Assembly: GCA_003586115.2 (NCBI GenBank)
Contig: QVOM02000034.1
Span: 134,585,598-134,649,597, forward strand
DNA length: 64,000 nt
Direction of reading: 5' to 3'
Origin: Salvator merianae
Taxonomy: Eukaryota; Chordata; Lepidosauria; Squamata; Teiidae
Made by a program: the position numbers and the translations under genes. Shown piece by piece: positions 55,489 through 64,000 of the stretch. The stretch's first letter is position 1. Every line of letters begins with the position of its first letter. The notes beneath the pieces were generated by a model. That model ran no database searches and was not told the origin of the DNA. It saw only the letters and a list, made by a program, of their open reading frames with translations.

Positions 55489-55930
55489 AGCCCAGGTGAT
55501 CTGAATTCATCTTGTTTAGCTATGTATTATATGCATAAGCACTTTTCTTTGACTATCCTGAATATCTTATCTCCATTTAACGTCCCTGATTATTTCCAGT
55601 TTTGGTTTTATAAGAGAACTATTACTATTACTTTTTCTATAACATGTATAATCTTGTTCCTCTCTAGGATATCCTCTTATTCACTATTTTTCTAAACAAA
55701 TTAAGCAAACACCTAGTCACTATAACCTTTTCTCATAGCAGAATTGCTGTAAGCTCATTTTTTCTCCTATCTGCATCTTCTCCAGCTCTGTATCCCCTTT
55801 TCTGAGATGTGGTGAACAGAACAGTACAGAATATTCCAATATTACCATTTTAAAGTGAATTCCTAGCACCTCTTTTATGGCTTCTTCCATCTTATGTTTC
55901 TCTCTCTCTCCTGCTCTGTTGTATTCAATG

Positions 55931-56289
55931 TTAAATTATTTTTAAATATTTGGTTCTGTTGCTTCTGCCTATCTGTCTTTTTAAATCACTAATTCCACAG
56001 CCACAGATTCCTCTGGAACCAGAGTTCACATCTGTTGTTCCATTATGCTATCTGTTTCTTTGGAAGCACCTTATCTTTGGAACTTATTGCTCCAAGATGC
56101 TTATATGTTCCTCTTCCTCTTTACAGTTTAAGAACTGCCTCAAGACATATCCTTATCCATGTGCCTCTTCGGACTAGGATAGGTATTATAATTCAGCATT
56201 CTTTTTCCTCTCTAACTTCTTTTCTTTCCTTCTCTGTCTTTTTCTGCCTATTATTATTACCCTTTGATCCATCCCATCCTTCCTTATAA
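55931..56289. other. No recognisable feature
   Basis: Pyrimidine-rich; overlapping 75-84-codon frames without domain features. Confidence 0.45.
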
Positions 56290-57640
56290 AAGCCAACTGG
56301 CAGGGTGAGGCCAGATGAATACAGGAAGTGGTGAATGACTCAGTGAGGAAAAGAGATGTCCTACCAATCTCCTTAGAAGACATCTTTTGACCCAGAAGTG
56401 TTACACAAAATGCTGCCTCATTGCTAACATATCCTTTGGAGGCAAGGTACTGGAGATGGTGATGATGATTCAAACTTTAGACATGCTTGGAGGAAGCAGA
56501 TTATCTGACCCACTTCAGTTTGGCTTAAGACCTAGTTATGGCATTTAATCTGCCTTGGCCACCGTGATCAATGTTCTTTGTCAAGAGAGAGATGAGTACA
56601 ACCCTGCTGATTTGTCTTGATCTCTCAACAGTTTTTGATACAATTGAACATAGCACTGTTCTGAAAAGGCTTTGAGGTTTAAAAGTCAGAAGCACTGCAC
56701 TGCAGTGGTTTTGCTACTACATCCTAGATTGATATCAGATTTGGGGGACTGAAACTTAGGAACTAACTCACAGGGTTCCTCAGAAGTCAAGCTTTTCTCC
56801 CAAGGCTCTTAAAATCTATATCAATCCACAATAAGAAATCACCAGGGGATTTGGAGTGAGGTGTCAACAGTATGCAGATGACACACAGCTGTCTATCTTC
56901 ATTCCATCTAAGGAAGGCAGTTCAGGTGCTTGGATCTTGCCTGGAGGCAGCAATGTGCTAAATGTGGATCAACAAACTGAAGCTGAATCTTGATAACATG
57001 GAAATACTGTGTGTCACAAGCTCCTGAATCCACAAAGTAGAAAGATCCCATCTTCTTGATCTGGTTGCACTCCTCTAGAAGTGACAGATGTGCAGTCTGA
57101 AAGTACTCCTGGATCACTTGAAGCTCAGGTAGTGAAAACAACCAGGAATACCTATTTCTAGATATGGATGGTTTGCCAGTTATGGTCTCTTATGACAGAG
57201 AGTGCTTAGCCACAGTAACCAATGATCTGGTAATTTCAAAATTGGACTGCTGTAATGCACAGGACGGACTTGAAAACAATTTGGAAGTTGCAACTAGTGC
57301 AGAATGAAGCAGTAACATCACTGATACATTGCCGACTGGATATTAACACATTGGTCTTAACAAAATTGCACTGATTGCCATTTTGCTGCTAAGCCCCAAG
57401 TTTGTTGTTAAACCCAAAGTATTAAATTTGTTTATAAAGCCCTAGATGATTGGTGCTCTAGATATCTAAAGAAACACATAGTTCCACACAGACCTTCCTG
57501 AGCAATAAGATCTGCTACCACCTTCAGAAGTTAAAGGAGTGAGGAACCATGGAGACCTATCTCTATGATAGCCTCCTTCTGAGCCACATCAAACAGTATC
57601 TCACTACGTATTCAGACGGTTGGTGAAGACACAATACTTT
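56290..57640 (+). mobile_element. L2 LINE, sense, ORF2 remnant
   Basis: Across frames: LSDPLQFGLRPSYG (about 56,500-56,540), LS-LNSF-YN equivalent of LSAAFDTV (56,615-56,640), GSSEV equivalent of GVPQGS (56,775), QQYADDTQL (56,866-56,892, catalytic box intact), SKLDCCNAQ-like (57,240), and the C-terminal FKALDDW/PQT equivalents to about 57,600. Order and wording are those of L2 reverse transcriptase. Frameshifts and stops occur throughout. No 3' tandem tail was found. Confidence 0.88.
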
Positions 57641-58164
57641 ATGTGTTTTTTGTCAGAAGAAGTTCCCTCCCTCTAGGTACTTCTTTATTTTCATTGCTTT
57701 TAATTTCCATTTTAGGCATTGTAATTGTTCTGATCTTCCCTGATGTCTCACAGGCTGTTTTGGAAGACAAGAATAGCATACAAGACATGCTCCTACATCT
57801 GTGTGTCAACATACCATTGAATGATTTTGAACAAATCAAAGACAAAATCCAAGTTCCAACCAAAAGTAAGATTATATCTGATTCAAAGATCTGGGTTTAA
57901 ACTTATTTTTTATTCAATTAAAGGAAGCGAAAGAAAGAAAGACTTCCATTTGATTTCAAATATTGTCAAGTTTTCGTTGGACTATGCCTATGTTTGGTTT
58001 TATTTTATGTTTTGTGCAAAATTACACTCCAGGCAGATTCTAGGAGAAAGAAATTATTTGGTTTCTGAACAGTTTGAATTTATGGTCTTGGGAAAGCTGG
58101 AAAATTATAAATAGAAGCACAACTTACCATTAGCAAAGATACTAAAAAGCAGAAAAACATTTCT
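57641..58164. other. Unclassified region
   Basis: A sense 85-codon frame (57,643-57,900) begins with a strongly hydrophobic stretch (LGTSLFSLLLISILGIVIVL) that would look like a membrane segment, followed by a polar part. It has no family resemblance or gene context and directly follows LINE debris, so I leave it uncalled. Confidence 0.4.
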
Positions 58165-58930
58165 TCATCAAAGGTGCTATTCAGACGGGGGGGGGATATG
58201 GTGGCATTATGGCACCACTATGTTGGGATTGCCACATGTATCTGTGACTTTTTAAATTATTTTTACAAAATCAAAACAAATTACAAAGAAAAGCATTGAA
58301 AAATCCCACGGATCAATGCATTCATTCATTTATAATACTTAAATGCTTACACATTTATAATTCCTCCTAACTTAAATTATCACATATGGAAGGTTACTAA
58401 TACCTGATTTCTTTCCTGGTCACTCCCTGCATCTTTCACTACCACATGTATTTGTGGCAACCCCACCATAGCTATGCTATATGCTCCCTAAAAATGCACA
58501 ATAGCCTATTTTGGGAAAACCCAAGTCTCTTGGTGAATTTTCCTGAAGTAGCACTATTACCTTCTGGACAGAGCCACCATCTTTGCTCTGGCCAACTCAC
58601 ATGTGCAGCAATCAAAAAAGATGGCTGTTCATGTACAGTGGTGGCATCACACACATCCAGATATTTTGTGCTGTTGAAATACCCAGATGTGCATGTCCAC
58701 CACACATATGCAAGGGCTGAAAAGCTGGCAGCACGTGCAGAGTGATCATGATCACACTATTCTGTGTGTCTTGTGTCATTGTAATACATGGATGCACACA
58801 TCACTAAAACTCACTGAGATGGTGCAGGCCTCTGCGCTGCCTAACCAACGCATGATAATTCTGGAATGGATTTTCTCTGGAATATTGCTTGGTAACACAA
58901 TATTTGGCCAGCATCTGGAGCCAGACTAAA
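58165..58930. repeat. Hairpin-bearing dispersed repeat, split by an L1 tail
   Basis: GTTGGGATTGCCACATG (58,223) would pair with GTGGCAACCCCACC (58,455) if the 195-bp insertion were absent, recreating the hairpin seen at 58-91. Downstream sequence to about 58,930 may belong to the same element. The 99-codon frame at 58,446-58,745 is incidental. Confidence 0.5.
58247..58441 (-). mobile_element. L1-type 3' tail insertion, antisense, 195 bp
   Basis: A TTTTTAAATTATTTTTACAA start (antisense poly-A and 3' UTR) bounded by CCACATGTATCTGTG (58,232-58,246) and CCACATGTATTTGTG (58,442-58,456), a 15-bp TSD with one mismatch. It splits a hairpin repeat. Confidence 0.8.
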
Positions 58931-59614
58931 GGATGTCCCTAAAAATACTCAGTATTTATCTGTTCACTCATCCACTTTGAAAATTGGATTTTTCAAAGTG
59001 TGAGGAAGATCCACTTCTATGAAAAGATTCTGTCTCTTGTATGAAAGAGAAAATAATTTTCTTCCTGGGCAAAAGTAAAGATGCATCTAAATTAGCGTTT
59101 TGTTTTTAAAAAAATAACAAGTCATATATCTCTGGAAGCTGAAACACAAAGCAAAAATAATCCTTCATGTAGTTGTATATATACAGTATCTGATTTACAG
59201 ACAAACTGAATCTATGCACAGCACTCTGTTTAGTTATCACGTTTAACAGACATTGGTAGACTTATCCCACATAAATTTGATGCTTACACTGTTCAGGTAG
59301 TATGCCTAAGTAGAATTATTTTAGATGTGTGCATACATAATGAAAAGTATTATGGGATCAGAAAGTCTGTTTATTGATGAAACAGAAGGATTGAAGAATC
59401 TGGAATTTTGCTGAGGAAACAAGTCTCTTATGCAAGACCACACCTTCATTGATATAGATCAACATCTGTGCATACAGTCTGTTGCTTAAGATCAGCTAAT
59501 GGCCAAGGGCTACCACAGTAAAGTTTTTAACTAGCTGTTTGGGAACACTGTACAATGTGATTAGATTAGGATTATTGGGAGGAAGAGAGAGCTAAAAAGC
59601 TAGAGAGAACAGGA
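58931..59614. other. No recognisable feature
   Basis: Unclassified AT-rich DNA. Confidence 0.45.
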
Positions 59615-59660
59615 GTGTGTGTGTGTGTGTGTGTGCGCGCACACACACACACACGCACAC
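59615..59660. repeat. (GT)n-GCGCGC-(AC)n palindrome
   Basis: Ten GT units, GCGCGC, then seven AC units and GCACAC form a self-complementary 46-bp tract with 23-bp arms and one imperfect pair. Confidence 0.95.
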
Positions 59661-60640
59661 ATAGATTATGAGAAAGTGCAAAGGAGTAATGAATCGACTG
59701 CTCACCCCCACTACGCACCCTCTGACCTGTCCCTACATCAACAAAACCTGATGGTTGGTTTTCATTCTCTGGGACTACCATGGTAGTCCTGACTACTACC
59801 ACTAGTTTTCCTCTTCTTTTTGACACAGGTGGAAATACAAGGGACTTTCACTGAGAAGCAAACAAGGCAGCCACTGGCTGTTTCCTTAGCGATACCAGCA
59901 TTACATATACTAAAAGATGGCACATTCTTACTGGCCATATATTGTATGTAAGTGTTTGCTATCTCAAGTCTATGCTTCAAATCTGTGGAGACTTGACTGT
60001 TGCTTTTTGGATGCAATTCTTCTGTGTAGGTCAGGGACCAAGCACAAAAAGTCTCCTTTAATCTGGGTGGAGCTGTATTGAATATGCAGCCACAGGGTTA
60101 CTCCAATTTTCCCTAACATCTCTCTTTCTTCACTGCTTTGCCTAAACTTGGACAGCCATGTTCCTTTACTCTAGGACATCTCTTTCTTTCTCACCAGCTT
60201 CTACTAGCCAATCCCTCTCTCCTAATCCTAATTTATTTTGAGTTCTCAAATTGGATTTCACAGAAACACCATCGCTGTTTCCCCAAAAGACAAGATCCAT
60301 GAAACAGGAACATCAGCCAACCACTACTGCAGAAGAAGTGGAAGCCACAAAATGATCCTGAATGAGAACATGTTCTCCTGGGTCTGGAACCACAACAAAT
60401 AAATAAAAAAGTTGAAGGAACAAGCACAATCCAAACTGAGGGCAAATGGGAAGGGAAGATGTGCATGAGTTACCCATTTCCATTATAGGACCTGCAAAAA
60501 AAGGTAGATTCTAGGTCAGGAGCTTTCTACATACCACGCAGTCTATAAAGCATCTATAGAACTGGGTTATACATATAGAATTTTCAAATCTCTAGAGAAA
60601 ATAACAAGGTATTTGAAAACTATTCAGAAACACTTTAAAA
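59661..60640. other. Unclassified region
   Basis: Antisense 84- and 77-codon frames (59,762-60,016; 60,233-60,466) have no domain signatures. No repeat ends. Confidence 0.4.
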
Positions 60641-60644
60641 ATCA

Positions 60645-61085
60645 TTAGATTAGCTGGCATTACTACAAGCAATGCCCTGGGGATATTACTTAAAAATTAA
60701 TTTCCTCCAATACAGAGCTCTAGGAGGGCAAGATCTTTGGACACAAGTTTTAAAAACACAACAGCTTATAGCAAAAACCACAGCTTATAGCAGAAACTCA
60801 GACTTTTTGAATGTAATCATCCAGATTGCTGGTTAATAATCACCATTGCTGTATTTTGTGCTTTTTTCCACTTACGCCTCACCTAAACTCCTAAATAGCA
60901 AGGAGGAGGAATATTCCACCTTTCCAGCTCTATCTTTATACTATATTTTTTTCCAAATGGAGACACTTCTATTCGGTCTAACACAGTGTGACTTTTCTCA
61001 TAATATATTCGGTCTACCACTATGTTCTCAACTTATAAAGACAATTATATCCACAGAAACCAAGAAACAATCAGCTATTAAATCT
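60645..61085. repeat. Unclassified repeat, short copy
   Basis: Colinear with the outer parts of 27,005-28,650 but lacking about 1.15 kb in the middle. A small direct repeat, ACAGCTTATAGCA at about 60,759 and 60,780, lies exactly at the junction. Confidence 0.6.
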
Positions 61086-61251
61086 TTTCCAAAACCCATT
61101 TTTCCCTATGATTTTTTTTAAAAAAAGAAGAAATTCAAAACTTCAAAAATCATTAGTGAGATTGGATGCTTCATGCATTGGTTGACATGGAGATTCCTGG
61201 ATTATTTCTAATATACACAACAACCTTGTACATACAACAAGGAGGAGAAGA

Positions 61252-61309
61252 TGGAAGGGGGGGAGGGAGAGGGAGAAGAGGGGAAGGGGAGAAAGAGGGA
61301 GGGAGGACC
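61252..61309 (+). repeat. Purine-rich GGGA/GGAA tract
   Basis: About 58 bp of pure purine with many G3-G7 runs, capable of quadruplex or triplex structure. Confidence 0.85.
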
Positions 61310-62276
61310 CTCAAAGTCAAATGGGTGGCATGGTAGGATACCCCCTACTTGATATCCAAGTCAAGAAACATCTAAACACTTTAGTAATTGTTAAGCATTT
61401 ATGGAAATATTCCAAAATCTCCATAGGAACACTGGGATTTGGTAAAAAGTTTAAAAAATCTTTAAAAGTTAACCCAGTTGTCCTGGCATTTTAGGGACTG
61501 GTTTATATATGAGAGGTTTTCTGCTCTACCATACACCTGACTTTGGTTACCCTAGAAGGCACTTTTAATTTTTAGTCATTTTTAGGAACTTTTTCACATA
61601 ATTCTTCAAAGGACACTTTAGAATGTTCTAAGACAGATTTCTATCAAGGTGACGATGGCTGTTTAAGGAATTGATTTTGTATTTTTTCATAAAACTGGTT
61701 TAGTACAAATTTTAAGCTAAACATAAGATATAAGAGTTAATTCATAATCTTAATCGTATTTTCAGAACTATTATTTAGATATTAATTATTCCAACTAGCT
61801 TGTGACTCACTTTTCAAAGTTTGTTTTCAAGTGCACCAATCCTCTCATATCTGTACTGATTTAACTCCTGAAAACAGAACTTACAAGAAAATCTGGATAA
61901 CAAAATCAGATTTTTCCACTAATTTAAATGGAAAAATAATTTATTCTGAGTTATTCCAGTGTCGTTCACTCCAAATTCATTCTAAACTCCTAGTACCATA
62001 AGAAAATGGTTGTGTGACATGATAGAATACAATTAAGGGCATCATCATATCTAAAACAAAACTTAACTTTAAAAAATTAATTAAAGATTAAAAATTAAAG
62101 ATGTATGGGATGGATCAGATTTTTCCACATTTTGTTATCTGAAACAAATTTTTTAGTTACAGCATGGTACATGGTCTGCAAATTGGGAAAAGATGATTCC
62201 TTTAACCTTAACCAGATCATAGACTTTATAATTGAACATTTTAGTTAAGATACAAAATGAGGTAACAATATCAAAG
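61310..62276. other. No recognisable feature
   Basis: AT-rich, unclassified. Confidence 0.45.
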
Positions 62277-62470
62277 GTACGGTGGCGCAGAAGGCTAAGG
62301 CACTGATCTTTCAATAGGAGGATCGGAGTTCAAGGCCCCTGTCTGCCGTGTGGAGGGGATGAGCGCCCTCTACTAGCCTCTAGCTCTGAATCCTGCATGG
62401 AGCAGGGGGTTGTACTCGATGACCCTGGCGGTCCCTTCCAACTCTATGATTCTATGAAACTATGAAACTA
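62277..62470 (+). mobile_element. tRNA-derived SINE with CR1-type tail
   Basis: The head GGTGGCGCAGAAGGCTAAGG carries a box A-like TGGCGCAGAAGG; GGAGTTCAAGGCCC is box B-like. The tail GGTCCCTTCCAACTCTATGA followed by TTCTATGA-like octamer repeats matches the CR1 3' end, implying mobilisation by CR1 machinery. It is clearly distinct from the Sauria SINE. TSD not resolved. Confidence 0.78.
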
Positions 62471-64000
62471 GGCAAAGAACTTAAAAGTGAAAACCCAGAT
62501 TGCAAGTGCATGGATAATGGAGGATACATGTATTTGAGACTCTTTCTGCAAGGGACAGAACAATTAGGACATCTCTTAGGCCCTTTGCACATGGACTACA
62601 ATCACAGCCTACAGAGGGTCATACACATCTTTGTTCTACATGTTAGGGCAGAACAAGAAAGCCCTTTGGAATGCTCTATCTGCATGGGCAGAATAACAGA
62701 GCAGGATAGGGCACTGAAAATGATGCCCTATCCCTCTCTATCAACACATCTCAGAGATGAAGTCTACCTGCAGATGAGTGAGCCTAATCTGGAAGGCACA
62801 TGGCCTTCTATTCTGGTATATGGAGATCTATTTTGGTAGTGCAACTGGAAGCATGGCTAGAAATGAACATGCCATCCCCCAAAAAGATACTGACCAGAAA
62901 TTTTGAGGCTGGATGCCAGCCTCAATGCTGATCCAGTCTTCAATGTCAGCAGCTGGGCCTGGAATGGAAAGGCCATCTGAAATGCAAACAGCCCTATCCA
63001 GGTCCAGCTGTAACCTGTTCCAGTAATCAGTGTGAGATGGGTTGCTTATCCCATGACAGGGCCTTCTGCCCTGTCCATGGATGGCAGGGGGAGTGAGGAA
63101 ATTACCTTAGAGCTGCTCTCTGAATTGTTGGTAATAAAGGATTTAAAAACTAACACTCTCTGTTTTAGGAAACTGCACCAATACTACAAAATAACTTTCT
63201 ATGATTTCTTCCAGTCATTTTGCTGGTGAAGCAAACTTTTATGAAAATCTAAACTAGAAAAGTGACGTTTCCAGACCTAAAGGAAACGATTGGCTTAGGA
63301 CTGATGGATAAAATCCAGATCCACATTCTTATATCTTTCACAGACCAATAAAGCAATAAAAACATTGTAGGCATTGTTCCTGAGAGCCAAAAAATAAGAT
63401 ATATTTAATTAAAAGTATCTGTGTTTGCATCAACAATGGGTCATGAGCAGTTGTCTTAAAATAAACAAACAAGTTAACTGCTTATGTAAACTATCCAAAG
63501 CTTTTTCAAACTAATTTCTTCCTTACAATTTAGCTGTTTGCTGGAGTGGGAGAGAAAACATAAGAGATACTTAATGGAGCATTTGGCTGGCTTTTGATTT
63601 ATTCTTGCAATTCATGTATGATTTTCATTTGAGTCTGGAGGGTATTGGCGGGGGGGGGGTTCGTTTTCTTTGCCAGGGGCCCATTCCAGCATAACGTGAA
63701 GCCTGCTTTGTATTATTACCTGTGATTGACATCAACTCACCAGAGATTCAGGCAGAGGCCTTTTCCAGTTTTACTACTTGCAATTCATGGTATGAGATGC
63801 CTTAGACTAAGTCTGGGACTTTCTACATCCAAAGCAGGTATTCTACCATAGCTTCTATAGCTTAGAGTACTGGGGGTAAATGTTATAAACTAGGTTGTCA
63901 CTTAATTTTGGAGGTCAAGATGGAAGTCTTGTATGAAAGAAAGACCTGAGTAACTCCAGGAAGGGATGGGGGGGAGGGGGAGAAAATAAGAAAAGCTTGG
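62471..64000. other. Unclassified region with possible MITE fragment
   Basis: AGGCCCTTTGCACATGG at 62,579 resembles GGCC-TIR element starts and the following 300 bp has their style, but no right end was found. The 125-codon frame at 62,462-62,839 begins in the SINE tail and crosses this block, so it is fortuitous. A G homopolymer lies at 63,650-63,659. Confidence 0.4.

Larger units (their letters stand above)
54640..55930 (-). mobile_element. CR1 LINE, antisense, internal part
   Basis: Reading the minus strand, 55,930-55,740 holds the antisense GGTGAACAGAACAGTACAGA-type CR1 upstream block, then QDEFRS, the hAT insertion, PGPYEFHPKILKELAE and IFEISWRARKIPE (55,030-55,142), and further down LYLMYLELSKIFDKVSHKIL (about 54,820-54,880) with QRVVINGA. 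These are the conserved CR1 reverse transcriptase segments. A T/C-rich slip at 54,975-55,000 and many stops show long decay. The catalytic YADD region and 3' end are missing. Confidence 0.85.

Noticed and set aside
57643..57900. 85-codon frame with a membrane-like N-terminus
   Set aside because: The hydrophobic run comes from T-rich DNA after an L2 relic; no partner exons or homology could be seen.
62277..62350. Possible functional tRNA gene
   Set aside because: tRNA-like head only; continues into a SINE body with a CR1-type tail.
1..64000. Bacterial operon, prophage or endogenous retrovirus
   Set aside because: No ribosome-binding-site-led gene clusters, no tRNA-primer LTR pairs and no gag, pol or env-like frames; reverse transcriptases present are all non-LTR LINE type.

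Overview
This window looks like intergenic or deep intronic DNA from a squamate reptile (lizard or snake). I found no intact host protein-coding gene and no intact structural RNA gene. The squamate call rests on two degenerate Sauria-type SINEs (about 3,011-3,160 and 42,655-42,850), CR1 and L2 LINE relics, two lineages of reptile-style L1, and tRNA-derived SINEs. Base composition is AT-rich and tetranucleotide microsatellites are common. Nearly all short open frames are chance frames or pieces of transposons.

Layout. 0-9 kb: L2-like 3' tails, a Sauria SINE, a small terminal-inverted-repeat (TIR) element with a short target-site duplication (TSD), an antisense L2-type fragment, and long stretches I cannot classify. 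9-17 kb: a tandem ~100-bp duplication, a long GATA-type microsatellite, an antisense L1 3' end and several MITE-like elements. 17.5-21.1 kb: a 5'-truncated sense L1 bounded by a perfect 16-bp TSD, with a 266-codon open reverse-transcriptase stretch. 22-29.9 kb: hAT-like TIR elements, an antisense L2, and one copy of an unclassified repeat. 29.9-33.9 kb: a decayed non-LTR retrotransposon interrupted by a hAT-like element. 34-40 kb: sparse repeats plus one block that may be conserved non-coding DNA (speculative). 40-49.7 kb: the 5' part of a different L1, a Sauria SINE, two paralogous copies of a long unclassified repeat (one carrying a hAT-like insertion), an L1 tail with TSD and a Tigger-like mariner MITE. 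50-64 kb: tRNA SINEs, an antisense CR1 split by a hAT-like element, a sense L2, a hairpin repeat split by an L1 tail, microsatellites and unclassified DNA.

The most coherent unnamed signal is a family of non-autonomous hAT-like elements. They start TA(G/A)(A/G)GATGTGC, end with the inverse, and are flanked by 8-bp direct repeats. I find eight copies; seven have TSDs matching at 7 or 8 of 8 positions. Their interiors differ (TTCAA/TTGAA-rich, TTTCA-rich, or GCGAAG-rich arrays of long hairpins). Copies inside CR1, inside the 30-kb LINE and inside the GGCCGCG repeat give a relative age order: those hosts are older than the hAT-like wave. All family assignments were made by reading the sequence, without a database search.
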